From Bradyrhizobium liaoningense (GTDB lineage Bacteria > Pseudomonadota > Alphaproteobacteria > Rhizobiales > Xanthobacteraceae), in contig NZ_JAFCJM010000070.1 in assembly GCF_018130955.1 (NCBI RefSeq), positions 1 to 36,609 of the forward strand: 36,609 nt of DNA, written 5' to 3'. Positions 16,184-24,540 of this stretch are shown piece after piece. The notes beneath the pieces are model-generated. The model ran no database searches. It had not been told where the DNA came from and worked only from the letters and a program-made list of their open reading frames with translations. Each line of letters begins with the position of its first letter. Position 1 is the first letter of the stretch. Both the position numbers and the translations under genes were made by a program.

Positions 16184-16821
16184 CGACACGCATCGTGATC
16201 GGCGACGACCATCCGTTGGTGCAGGCGGCGCTCCGCAGCGCGCTATCAAGCGTGCTTGATGATCTCGACATCATCGCCTGCCAGTCGCTGGACGAGGCGT
16301 TGCACGCGCTGACCGGGCGCGCGGAGGAGGTCGATCTGATCCTGTGGGATCTGACCATGCCGGGCATCCAGGGTTTTGCCGCGCTGTTCATCCTGTCGGC
16401 GCAGTTTCCGACCGTGCCCGTTGCGATCATCTCGGCGCGGCAGGACGCGGCCACGATCCGCCGCGCCATCGCCTATGGCGCTTCCGGCTACATCCCGAAA
16501 TCGCTGAGCCTGCCGGAGATGGCTGACGCCGTCACGCGCATCCTTGCCGGTGAAATCTGGATGCCGCCGAATGTCGGCGGCCGCAGTTCGGTGCAGGGCG
16601 CCGACGTCGAACTCGGTGCCCGCATGGCATCGCTCTCGGCGCAGCAGTTGCGCATTCTGGCGATGATTGTCGATGGCAAGCTCAACAAGCAAATCGCGGG
16701 CGAGCTCGACATTGCCGAGCAGACCGTGAAGGGCCACGTCTCGACCATCCTGCGCAAGCTCGGCGTCGGTTCGCGCACCCAGGCCGCCGTGCTCGCGGAG
16801 CGTCTCGCCTTCGGGCTTTGA
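16180..16821 (+). CDS. LuxR/NarL-type response regulator, MctR/CrbR-like
   Basis: This 213-residue cytoplasmic regulator has a receiver domain at 1-125 with the acidic pair Asp9-Asp10, phospho-acceptor Asp57 (LILWDLTMPG) and the Lys in SGYIPKS. A LuxR-type helix-turn-helix lies at about 148-210 (LSAQQLRILAMIVDGKLNKQIAGELDIAEQTVKGHVSTIL). The ATG at 16180 overlaps the kinase stop codon, so the two form a coupled pair. By analogy with MctR and CrbR it should activate the symporter operon at 10742. The nearest candidate operators are the direct repeats at 10595 and 10687. An intrinsic terminator follows directly. Confidence 0.92.
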   Translation: MTTRIVIGDDHPLVQAALRSALSSVLDDLDIIACQSLDEALHALTGRAEEVDLILWDLTMPGIQGFAALFILSAQFPTVPVAIISARQDAATIRRAIAYGASGYIPKSLSLPEMADAVTRILAGEIWMPPNVGGRSSVQGADVELGARMASLSAQQLRILAMIVDGKLNKQIAGELDIAEQTVKGHVSTILRKLGVGSRTQAAVLAERLAFGL

Positions 16822-16834
16822 CCGCGCAAAACGA

Positions 16835-16860
16835 AAACGGAGGCCGCGAGGCCTCCGTTT
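16835..16860. terminator. Bidirectional terminator between regulator and GPR-like genes
   Basis: An 11-base-pair stem (AAACGGAGGCC pairing with GGCCTCCGTTT) closes the loop GCGA. The T run after the plus-strand stem and the A run before it let it serve both the response regulator (stop 16821) and the convergent large gene (stop 16882). Confidence 0.85.
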
Positions 16861-16881
16861 CCTTATTCGTTGCTGTCCCGC

Positions 16882-19800
16882 TTATCCCAGCCGTCCAGCC
16901 GCGTGAGCGAGCAGGGTGTAGACCAGGCCCGTCTCCGAGGTGAGGTGGCTACGCAGCTCCTGCGGGCCGCGGCCGTCGCGGGCGACTTCGTCGAGCAGCC
17001 GTTCGAACTCCGCGATGTAGCGGTCGACGGTCCCCTTGAAGTTGCGGTCGGCGCGGTACTTGCGGGCGACCTCGTCAAAGGCCTTCTGACCGGCGGGCGT
17101 GTAGAGCCGCTTGGTGAAGGCCTTGTTCTCGCCGCGCTGGTAGCGATCCCACATCTCGGCGGCGAGGTTGCGGTCCATCAGCCGGCCGATGTCGAGCGAC
17201 AGCGACTCCAGCGGATTGCCGCCGCCCTGCGGCGCCTGCGGCTGCGGCGCGCGGCCGCGCGGTGCCTCACGGCCGCTCGGCGCGTTCTGGCCCGCATCCG
17301 TACGGCTCAAGAGGTCGGACAGCCAGCCGTCGCGGCCTTGGTCGTTGTTGCCTGCCGGAGCGACCGGCGGCGCTTCCGTGCGGCGCGAGGCGGGCATGCC
17401 GAGGTCCGGCGGCGGCAGGGTCGAGGCGCTGCCGGTGTCGCGCATGCGCGTGTCGGTGCGACCGCCGGCGGCTGCCAGCATCGGCTCCTCCTGCCGGGCG
17501 ACCGAAGCGCGGCCCGTGGTCGAGACGTCGAGGCCGCGGCCGTGCTGGGCGACGATACGGTTGAGCTCGGCGAGGGCCTCGATCTGGTCGACGATCACCT
17601 TGCGCATCTGCGCGGTGCTCTCGGCAGCCTCCTGCGGCATCTCGAGCACGCCGCGGCGCAGCTCGTTGCGGGTGGCTTCGAGCTCGTTGTGCATCTCGAA
17701 GGCCATCTGCTTCATGCTCGACACGAGGTTGGCGAACTTCTCCGCCGACTGCTTGAACATCGCATCGGCTTCGTCGGTGGTCTGCCGATAGATGTCGTGC
17801 ATCGCGTCGATGGTCTGCCGGTGCTCCTCTTCGGAGGCCGAGCGCACCGCCTCGAACTGGCGGGTGATCGCGGCCGATCCGGCGCCGGCGGTCTCGGCGA
17901 CCACGCGGGCGATGTCGCGGGCGCGCTCCTCGGCGGCTCCGAGCGATTCATCGAGCAGCCCGGTGAAGCGCGACAGACGCTGGTCGAGATCGGCCGTGCG
18001 CAGGTCGATCGTGGTGACGAGCGATTCCAGCGCCTGCTTGCGCTCGGCGAGCGAGGCGGTGGTGTTCTTGTTGCTCTGTTCCACGACCTGGGCAGCGTCG
18101 ACGAGCGCCTTGCCGTGCGCGTCGAACTGGGTCGAGAGCTGGCCGAGATCCTCCAGCGCCCTGGTGGTCTTGGCGTTGAAGACGTTGAGCTGGTCTTCCA
18201 GCGTCTGGGTCGCCGCACCATTGCGCGAGGTGACGTCGTTCATGGCCGAGACGAAGTCGGCGACACGGGTCACCAGCGCGCGCTCGAGCGAGTTGAGGTT
18301 GTCGTGCGCTCCGGTCAGCACCTCCTGGAGGAGGATGTTGCCTTCGCGCAGACGCTCGAACAGGGCGACCGTGTCGGTGCGCAGGATCTTGCTGGTTTCC
18401 TGCATCTCGGTGACGGCCGCGATCGAGACCTGGCGCGACTGGTCGATTGCCGAGCGCGAGGCCTGCTCGAGGTCCTTGAGCGACTTGTTGACCGCGCCGG
18501 TCGCGAGCTCGCTCGCCGAAGTGATGGTGCGGGCGACGTCGTTGCCGTTGCCCATCATCGACTGTGCGAACGCCTGGCCGCGCGTCTCGATCGACTTGAG
18601 CGCGTCGGAGGTGACGCGATCGATGTCGATGGTGAGCTGGCTGGTCTTCGAGCCGATCGCATCGACGAGCCCGCCGCGCTTGGCGTCGATCATGTTCGAC
18701 AGACGGTCGGTCTGCTGCTGGACGTAGGTGACGATCTCGTCGGTCTTCGCCGTCATGGCGGTGCCAAAGGTGCCGCTGGCGGCGAGCACCGAGCGCTCGA
18801 CGTCGGCCGAGCTCGACTTGACCCGCGAGCTCGCCTCGTTCGAGGCGTTGATCAGCGCATTCTGCGCGTTGAGCGCGCTGGTCTGGATGTCGTTGGTCGC
18901 GTTCGTCGTCGCGGTGGAGAGCGCGCGCTCGATGTCGGTCGAGATCGCACGGATCTGGCTCGCCGTGTCGGCCGAGGTCGCGGTGAGCGAGGTCTGCGCC
19001 TCGCGCGCGCTGTTGAGGATCGTCGAGGCCGTGTCGGCACCGACCGCCGTCAGCGTGCGCTCGATATCGGAGGCGAGCGACTTGACGTGGTTGGCCGCTT
19101 CCGAGGACGCGGTGATCAGCGAGCCGTGAGCGTCGCGGACGCCAGCGGTGATGCTCTCGATCGTCGCGCCGCTGGCCGACGACAGGGCGCGATGCATCTC
19201 CGCCGCCAGCGACTTGACCTGGGTGGTCGAGTCGGCCGAGACCGCGAGCAGGGTGCTCTGCGCGTCGCGGGCGCTGGTGGTGATGGTCTCGGCGGTCGAC
19301 AGGCCGGCCTGCGAGAGCGAGCGCTGCACTTCGGCCGTGAGCGACTTGACCTGGGCGGCCGCATCCGTCGACGCGGTGACCAGGGTGTTCTGCGCCTCGC
19401 GGGCACCGGCCGTGATGGTCTCGGCGGTGGCGGTGCCGGCGGTCGAGAGCGAGCGTTGCACCTCGACTGCAAGCGACTTCACCTGTGTTGCGGCTTCAGT
19501 CGACGCATTGACGAGGGTGTTCTGCGCGTCACGGGCGCCGGCCGTAATCGATTCGGCGGTCGCCGTGCCAGCCATCGACAGCGAGCGCTGCATGTCGGCC
19601 GACAGCGCCTTGATCTGATTGGCGCTCTCGGTCGAGGCCGCAATCAGCGCAGTCTGGGCGTCGCGGGCGCCGGTGGTGATCGCCTCGGCGGTCGTGCTGC
19701 CGGCCATCGACAGCGAGCGTTGCACGTCGGCGGTGAGCGTCTTGACGTGGTTGGCCGCATCCGAGGAGGCGGTGACCAGCGTGGTCTGCACCTCGCGGGC

Positions 19801-22641
19801 ACCGGCCAGGATCGAGGCTGCGGTCGCCGAGCCTGCCGCCGAAAGCGTGCGTTCGACGTCGGCCGACAGCGACTTGATCTGGTTGGAGGTCTCGCCGGAC
19901 GCGGAGACCAGGGTCGACTGCGCCTCGCGGGCGCTGGTCAGTATCGCGTTCGCGGCCCCGGTGCCGACCGCGGTCAGCGCGCGCTCGACGTCCGCAGAGG
20001 TCATCTTGAGCTGCGCATTGACGTCCGAGGAGACCGTCATCAGCGACTGCTGCGCGGTGCGCGCACCGGTCTGGATGGTCTCGCTGGTGTTGACCACGAG
20101 GTTGGTCAGCGAGCGCTCGGCGTCCTCGACATGCGAGCGGATCGTGGTGGAGATCATCTCGGCGCGCGACATCAGGTCGTCGCTGGCCTGGCGTCCGCTG
20201 CTCTCGATGCGGCCGGCGACGGCCTCGACCCGCGAGCCGAGCAGGTCCTCGAACTGCGCCACGCGCACGTCGATGTCACTGGCGACCGAGCCGACCTTGG
20301 TCTCGATGGCCTGGTGGATATCCTGGAAGCGCGCCGTGACCGTGTCGGCGAGGTGCGTGCTACGGGTGTCGATCGTGTCGGTAACGCTGGTGATCCGGCG
20401 ATCGACCGCCTCGATCGCCTGCGCCGTGCCGTCGGTCAACGTCGTGGTCAGGAGGCTGAGACGTCCGTCGATCGACTGCAGCGCCTGGGTGGCGCCGTCG
20501 TTGAGCGAGGTCGAGAGCTGGGTGAGGCGGGAGTCGATGGACTGCAGCGCTTGCGCCGCGCCGCCGGTGAGCGACGTTGTCAGAAGCGTCAGCCGCGAGT
20601 CGATCGAGTGGATCGCCTGCGTTGCGCCGTCGGTCAGTGACGTCGTGAGGTGGGTGAGGCGGGAGTCGATCGACTGGATCGCCTGCGAGGCACCGTCGGT
20701 GAGCGAGGTGGCGAGCGTATTGAGACGGCCGTCGATGGTCTCCGTCACCGCCGTGGCGCGGATGTCGAACGACTGCTCGAGCGCGGCGACGCGGCCGCCG
20801 AATTGCTCGTCGAACGTCTTGATACGGCCCTCGACGGACGAGTCGAGCGTCGCGATCTTGGTGTCGAGCGAGGAGTCGAGGCTGGTGACGCGCTCGCCGA
20901 GCGTGGTCTCGAACTGCATCAGGCGCTGGTCGAGCGTGGCCGTGATCTCGCCGCCGTTCGAGGTGAGGCGGGTGTCGAAGGTGTCGACATAGGTCTTCAG
21001 CGTCTCGGCGATGTCCTGGGTCCGCTGACCCATGCGGTCGACGATCTCGCCGCCGAAGGTCTTCACGGTGCGGTCGAACTCGGAGATGTGGCGCGTGATC
21101 AGCGCGCCGAGCGTGCCGGAATCGCGGGCGAACCTCTCCACGAGATCGGCACCCTGGTTCCTCACCAGCTCGTCGAACGCGCTCATCTGCAGCGACAGCG
21201 AGTCGTGTGCGGTCTCGGTCTGGCTCACGACCTTGGCGACGAGGGTGTTGACCGTGGCGTCGAGCGCTTCGCTCGCCTTGTCGCCGGAGGTCATGATCTG
21301 GCCCGCCAGGCGGTTGCCGGCGTCGTCGATCTTGCTGGAGAGGTCGTTGGAGCGCAGCTCGAGCTCGAGCAGCAGCGAGTCCGAGGAGTTCTTCAGTGAG
21401 TCGTGGACCTGCTCGGTGCGCTCGGAGATGCCGTCGACGATCGCCGACGAACGCTGCTCGAACTCGCCGGTGATGCGGTCGATGCGCTCGTTCAGCATCT
21501 CGTGGACGCGATCGGCGAGGTCGACGAACTCGTCGTGGACGTGGCCGGTCTTGAAGTTGAGGCTGGTCGTCAGCCGCTCGCTGGCGTCGAGCACTGCGCG
21601 CGTGGTCTCGGAGCTGGCTTCCTCGAGGCGGTCGAGCAGGTCGCCGCCGCGCTCGCCGAGCGCGAGGATCATGTTGTCGCCGGCGTTGCTGAGCGCCTGC
21701 GTGATGTGCGCGCCGCGCTCTTCCAGCGCGCCGGTGATGGATTTTGCGACCTCGTCGACGCGGGAGGCGATTGCGTCGGAGATCAGTGCGATGTCGTGGC
21801 GGAGGTCGATCTGCACGCCGGAAATGGCGCTGCGCACCTGCTCGGCCTGGCCGACCAGATTGTCGCGCTGATGCGCGATGTCCTGCAGCAGGGCGCGGAT
21901 GCGGACTTCGTTGTCGCTATAGGCGCGCTCGAGCGCGGCGACCTCGTTGGCGACCAGCGTCTCGAGCTCGCCGGCGCGCGCGATCGCGCGCTCGATGCCG
22001 TCGCCCATGGCCGCGACCTCGCGGCGGATCGCCTGGCCGACGGTGACCATGGAATCGGAGGCCGAGCCTTCCGGCTCGGAGAAGCGGATCGCGACCTGCG
22101 ACATCGCCTGCGCGATCATGCGCATTTCCTGGCCGCGCCAGACGAGGCTTGCCAGGAAGTAGAACAGCATCACGGGCGCGAAGAACAGTGCGACGAGGCC
22201 GGCAAGCACCAGCACGCCGCCGCTCTGGCCCATCGCCGACTGGATCGAGGGCAGGAAGCCGAACGTCAGCGCAGCACAGGCCGCAAGCCAGATGCCGGCG
22301 AACACGGTCGCGAAGGTATAGACGCTGCGGGCAGGGCGGCCCTTCTGCAACGCCTGAAGGATCTGGCCGATCGTCTCGCGATCGTCATTGGCGGCGCGGC
22401 GCGAGGTGCGCGGCTCCTCGATTGGCTCGAACACCGGCCGTTCGTTGACGGCAGGATGCGCCTCGAAGGTCGGTTCGTCGAAGACCGGCGGGGCGGGCGG
22501 CGCCACCGGGGGCGTCGTCTCGTTGCGCGCCGAGGCCGCGCGGCTGGTATCCGCTGCGGTGTCGCTGATGTTCAGGGCTTCCTGGATTGCAGAAAGCGCG
22601 ACTTCCGTGGGGTCTTTGACCTTCTTGGGAGTGTTCGCCAT
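16882..22641 (-). CDS. Giant membrane-anchored coiled-coil protein, GPR/RgsE-like polar growth ring protein
   Basis: This is a 1919-residue protein. Residues 1-100 are polar and Pro-rich. Two membrane helices follow at about 106-130 and 141-168. A very long helical region runs from 170 to about 1650, then a Pro/Gln/Gly-rich linker (about 1690-1800) and an ordered C-terminal domain (about 1800-1919, with SLDIGRLMDRNLAAEMWDRY). From at least 585 to 1299 the sequence keeps an unbroken 11-residue register. It includes five 22-residue units (640-749) and ten 44-residue units (860-1299). Size, membrane anchor and apolipoprotein-like repeats match GPR of Agrobacterium (about 2100 residues, a ring at the growing pole) and RgsE of Sinorhizobium. 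The match is by architecture and is not proven. The ATG at 22641 has no competing start. The upstream gap carries CtrA-like sites. Confidence 0.8.
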   Translation of the reverse strand: MANTPKKVKDPTEVALSAIQEALNISDTAADTSRAASARNETTPPVAPPAPPVFDEPTFEAHPAVNERPVFEPIEEPRTSRRAANDDRETIGQILQALQKGRPARSVYTFATVFAGIWLAACAALTFGFLPSIQSAMGQSGGVLVLAGLVALFFAPVMLFYFLASLVWRGQEMRMIAQAMSQVAIRFSEPEGSASDSMVTVGQAIRREVAAMGDGIERAIARAGELETLVANEVAALERAYSDNEVRIRALLQDIAHQRDNLVGQAEQVRSAISGVQIDLRHDIALISDAIASRVDEVAKSITGALEERGAHITQALSNAGDNMILALGERGGDLLDRLEEASSETTRAVLDASERLTTSLNFKTGHVHDEFVDLADRVHEMLNERIDRITGEFEQRSSAIVDGISERTEQVHDSLKNSSDSLLLELELRSNDLSSKIDDAGNRLAGQIMTSGDKASEALDATVNTLVAKVVSQTETAHDSLSLQMSAFDELVRNQGADLVERFARDSGTLGALITRHISEFDRTVKTFGGEIVDRMGQRTQDIAETLKTYVDTFDTRLTSNGGEITATLDQRLMQFETTLGERVTSLDSSLDTKIATLDSSVEGRIKTFDEQFGGRVAALEQSFDIRATAVTETIDGRLNTLATSLTDGASQAIQSIDSRLTHLTTSLTDGATQAIHSIDSRLTLLTTSLTGGAAQALQSIDSRLTQLSTSLNDGATQALQSIDGRLSLLTTTLTDGTAQAIEAVDRRITSVTDTIDTRSTHLADTVTARFQDIHQAIETKVGSVASDIDVRVAQFEDLLGSRVEAVAGRIESSGRQASDDLMSRAEMISTTIRSHVEDAERSLTNLVVNTSETIQTGARTAQQSLMTVSSDVNAQLKMTSADVERALTAVGTGAANAILTSAREAQSTLVSASGETSNQIKSLSADVERTLSAAGSATAASILAGAREVQTTLVTASSDAANHVKTLTADVQRSLSMAGSTTAEAITTGARDAQTALIAASTESANQIKALSADMQRSLSMAGTATAESITAGARDAQNTLVNASTEAATQVKSLAVEVQRSLSTAGTATAETITAGAREAQNTLVTASTDAAAQVKSLTAEVQRSLSQAGLSTAETITTSARDAQSTLLAVSADSTTQVKSLAAEMHRALSSASGATIESITAGVRDAHGSLITASSEAANHVKSLASDIERTLTAVGADTASTILNSAREAQTSLTATSADTASQIRAISTDIERALSTATTNATNDIQTSALNAQNALINASNEASSRVKSSSADVERSVLAASGTFGTAMTAKTDEIVTYVQQQTDRLSNMIDAKRGGLVDAIGSKTSQLTIDIDRVTSDALKSIETRGQAFAQSMMGNGNDVARTITSASELATGAVNKSLKDLEQASRSAIDQSRQVSIAAVTEMQETSKILRTDTVALFERLREGNILLQEVLTGAHDNLNSLERALVTRVADFVSAMNDVTSRNGAATQTLEDQLNVFNAKTTRALEDLGQLSTQFDAHGKALVDAAQVVEQSNKNTTASLAERKQALESLVTTIDLRTADLDQRLSRFTGLLDESLGAAEERARDIARVVAETAGAGSAAITRQFEAVRSASEEEHRQTIDAMHDIYRQTTDEADAMFKQSAEKFANLVSSMKQMAFEMHNELEATRNELRRGVLEMPQEAAESTAQMRKVIVDQIEALAELNRIVAQHGRGLDVSTTGRASVARQEEPMLAAAGGRTDTRMRDTGSASTLPPPDLGMPASRRTEAPPVAPAGNNDQGRDGWLSDLLSRTDAGQNAPSGREAPRGRAPQPQAPQGGGNPLESLSLDIGRLMDRNLAAEMWDRYQRGENKAFTKRLYTPAGQKAFDEVARKYRADRNFKGTVDRYIAEFERLLDEVARDGRGPQELRSHLTSETGLVYTLLAHAAGRLG
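18745..20064 (-). repeat. Ten in-frame 132-base repeats (44 residues each)
   Basis: Units start at residues 860, 904, 948, 992, 1036, 1080, 1124, 1168, 1212 and 1256 of the GPR-like protein, with no insertion or deletion. Each begins A-R-[ED]-A-Q and contains a central [QH]-[IV]-K-[ST]-L segment and ADVQRSLS or ADVERTLS. Units 3 to 6 are the most alike. Forty-four is four times eleven, so the repeat keeps the hendecad register of the rest of the helix. Confidence 0.92.
20395..20724 (-). repeat. Five in-frame 66-base repeats (22 residues each)
   Basis: Units start at residues 640, 662, 684, 706 and 728. The pattern is L-T-x-L-T-T-S-L-T-D-G followed by A-T-Q-A-I-x-S-I-D-S-R. Each unit is two 11-residue steps. 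Single 11-residue steps ending in Arg or Lys continue on both sides (for example at 585-639 and 750-804). Confidence 0.9.
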
Positions 22642-22817
22642 GTTCAGTCTGAGCCCTCGCTACTAATACACACGTCCCCCGCGAGCCTTGCCCCGTTGCA
22701 AGCCTACAGACCGGTGCATGCCGCTTGTGCGGATTTCCCAGCCGTCCCCACCCGGACGGCTTGTCCGCCAATTTCCGCAACATCCTATTGGCAGAGCGTC
22801 GCGAATGAAATGCCCGC

Positions 22818-22845
22818 GATTAAGACAATCTTAATCATCGTTAAC
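22818..22845. promoter_or_regulatory. CtrA-like sites with TTAA-N7-TTAA palindrome
   Basis: TTAA-GACAATC-TTAA at 22820-22834 matches the CtrA consensus TTAA-N7-TTAA exactly and lies within a perfect inverted repeat (GATTAAGA-CAA-TCTTAATC, 22818-22836). A third TTAAC follows at 22841-22845 after a six-base gap. The site is about 180 bases upstream of the GPR-like gene (minus strand) and about 200 bases upstream of the Hpt gene. The rest of the 22642-23038 gap holds no gene that I can support. Confidence 0.55.
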
Positions 22846-22949
22846 AGGATCGGGGCGTAACGCCTTAGCAATACATGAAATTCTCCACGGGACTCGCCTG
22901 ATTGCGGCAACTTTTCGTCAATATAGCGGCGGAATTGGGTCAAGTAGGG

Positions 22950-22968
22950 CTAACGTTCCGTTAACCAT
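22950..22968. promoter_or_regulatory. Second CtrA-like site before the Hpt gene
   Basis: CTAA-CGTTCCG-TTAACC spans 22950-22966 and differs from the consensus only in its first base. The right half is TTAACCAT (22961-22968), the extended half-site often seen in alphaproteobacterial CtrA promoters. It lies about 70 bases upstream of the Hpt gene start. Confidence 0.5.
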
Positions 22969-23038
22969 TTCCATGGTTGGGTTGGCCGACGCTCGCCGCC
23001 GGACCGGCGATCCGAGATGCGACGCCGGGGCCCGCGCC

Positions 23039-23416
23039 ATGATGCCTGAACTGCAACGGATGGACTGGATGCCCTCGCCGCCGCTTGCTCCGCTCGACAA
23101 TCCCCTCGATCTCGACCATCTCGCGCGCATGACGCTCGGCGATGCCGGGCTGGAACACGAGGTGCTGGCGATGTTCGCGGAGCAGTCGACCCGGCTGATC
23201 GCGGCGATGGCGGCACTGCCGGCGGATGCCTCAGCGCTCGCGCATAAGCTGAAGGGGTCAGCCCGCGGGATCGGCGCCTTTGCGGTAGCTGACGCCGCCG
23301 CCCAGCTCGAATGTGCGCTGCGGACCGGCGATCACCCGTCCCGCGCCTTCGCGGAGCTGAAGGAAGCGGTGGCCGAGGCGCAAAGCGCCATTGAGACGAT
23401 TCTGCGCCGGGGCTGA
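23039..23416 (+). CDS. Hpt-domain phosphotransfer protein
   Basis: This small protein of about 125 residues has a histidine phosphotransfer domain over nearly its whole length. The phospho-acceptor His is in ALAHKLKGSARGIGA, the canonical H-K-L-K-G-S motif. The preceding helix (HEVLAMFAEQSTRLIAAMAAL) and the following helix (AAAQLECALR) are typical of the four-helix bundle. It probably relays phosphate between a hybrid kinase and a response regulator, but the partners are not in the window. ATGs at 23039 and 23042 are equally possible; the longer frame from 22973 lacks a ribosome site and would run through the CtrA-like site region. Nothing else in the gene suggests membrane or DNA binding. 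Confidence 0.82.
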   Translation: MMPELQRMDWMPSPPLAPLDNPLDLDHLARMTLGDAGLEHEVLAMFAEQSTRLIAAMAALPADASALAHKLKGSARGIGAFAVADAAAQLECALRTGDHPSRAFAELKEAVAEAQSAIETILRRG

Positions 23417-23533
23417 GGCCCGCCCAAAACCCCCATAATACTGGTGCCCAGCGTACTAGCGCCGGGGCAATCGACCCGTTATAGGACAGCCCGGACCCTC
23501 CTCAATTCCCAGCTTCCGGCAGCACGAGCACAC

Positions 23534-23854
23534 ATGGCCAAAATCCACTTTGTCGACCACAAGGGCGAAACCCGCACGGTAGAAGTCGAGAACGGCGCGA
23601 CCGTGATGGAAGCCGCCATCCGCAACGCCATTCCGGGGATCGAGGCCGAATGCGGCGGCGCCTGTGCCTGCGCCACTTGCCACGTCTATGTCGACGAAGC
23701 CTGGCGCGAGAAGGTCGGCAGCCCGACGCCGATGGAGGAGGACATGCTCGATTTCGGCTTCGACGTACGCCCGAGCTCGCGCCTGTCCTGCCAGATCAAG
23801 GTGTCCGACGAGCTCGACGGGCTCGTGGTGTCGACGCCGGAGCGGCAGGCCTAG
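23534..23854 (+). CDS. 2Fe-2S ferredoxin, adrenodoxin/ISC type
   Basis: This 106-residue soluble electron carrier has its cluster ligands at Cys40, Cys46, Cys49 and Cys86, the C-x5-C-x2-C...C pattern of vertebrate-type ferredoxins (ECGGACACATCHVYV, then SSRLSCQIKV). An extra Cys at 44 lies within the loop. The length is normal. Such ferredoxins serve Fe-S assembly or cytochrome P450 systems. The ferredoxin-NADP reductase gene at 24541 lies about 690 bases downstream, with one antisense gene between them, so the two may form an electron transfer pair. The ATG at 23534 gives the usual N-terminus; upstream in-frame codons are not supported. A hairpin follows the stop. Confidence 0.93.
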   Translation: MAKIHFVDHKGETRTVEVENGATVMEAAIRNAIPGIEAECGGACACATCHVYVDEAWREKVGSPTPMEEDMLDFGFDVRPSSRLSCQIKVSDELDGLVVSTPERQA

Positions 23855-23863
23855 AGCTTTTTC

Positions 23864-23884
23864 CGTTCCGATAGAATCGGAACG
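23864..23884. terminator. Short hairpin between ferredoxin and thioesterase genes
   Basis: CGTTCCGAT (23864-23872) pairs with ATCGGAACG (23876-23884) around the loop AGA. It sits between two converging stop codons and is a shortened relative of the hairpin at 12475-12513. The preceding AGCTTTTT gives an A run on the minus strand. Terminator function is likely but not certain. Confidence 0.55.
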
Positions 23885-23890
23885 CTCTCC

Positions 23891-24358
23891 TCAGTCCCTC
23901 GGCAGCGCGACCTCGATGCCGCGCTTGTGCCAGGGTTTCAGTTTCTCCACGACTTCAGCTGTGAGCGGCGTCGGCCGCCGCGTCGCCTCGTCGATCATCA
24001 CGCCGACCGACATCGCCGATGCGACGCATTTGCCTTCGGAAAAAACCACCTGCTCGAAGGTGACCGAGGTCCGCCCCAATTTCACGACGCCGAGCCCGAG
24101 CTCGATCTTGCCCGGCCAGTGCAGCTCGCTGCGGAAATGGATGTCGAGCCGCACCATGATCCACGCCAGCCCCGGCGGCGTCAGACCGTATTCGGGGCTC
24201 TTCATCAGCGTGACGCGGCCGGTCTCGAAATAGGTGGCGTAGACCGCGTTGTTGACGTGCTGGTTGGGGTCGAGGTCAGCGAAGCGGACATTGTCGCTCA
24301 GCCGATACGGGAAATCGTCCAGGCGCAGCGTCGAATCCAGGCGGCTTGGTGCATTCAC
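23891..24358 (-). CDS. 4HBT-family acyl-CoA thioesterase
   Basis: This 155-residue hot-dog-fold enzyme is likely cytoplasmic. The active-site segment is RFADLDPNQHVNNAVYATYFETGR (near 26-49), with the Asp-x-x-x-H-V-N-N pattern of YbgC/FcbC-type thioesterases. The second strand block (ELGLGVVKLGRTSVTFEQVVFSEGKCVASA) is also typical. It would hydrolyse acyl-CoA thioesters; chain length and substrate are unknown. It is encoded opposite to and between the ferredoxin and its putative reductase, with no obvious functional tie to them. Confidence 0.88.
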   Translation of the reverse strand: MNAPSRLDSTLRLDDFPYRLSDNVRFADLDPNQHVNNAVYATYFETGRVTLMKSPEYGLTPPGLAWIMVRLDIHFRSELHWPGKIELGLGVVKLGRTSVTFEQVVFSEGKCVASAMSVGVMIDEATRRPTPLTAEVVEKLKPWHKRGIEVALPRD

Positions 24359-24540
24359 CGATTGATCTCCCTCAAATACGGGACCCTTACAGCCCAGTTA
24401 TTCCGGCCCGACAAGTGGGCGGCGGGGAAGGCGGCTACCGCTTTTCCGCCTTCCCTGATCCGTTCCCGTTGGCTAGACAGATGGGGCCCTTCCTGCCCGC
24501 GGGGCGCCGTCCAACCGATCAGGACCGATAAAGAGACGAC

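Noticed and set aside
16870..20640. Plus-strand ORF of 1256 codons
   Set aside because: It is antisense to the GPR-like repeat gene. The product is Arg/Gly-rich and repeats only because the opposite strand does. No family, no start context.
22673..22800. Possible small RNA or leader between the GPR-like gene and the CtrA-like sites
   Set aside because: No terminator hairpin or promoter hexamers were found to support a transcript.
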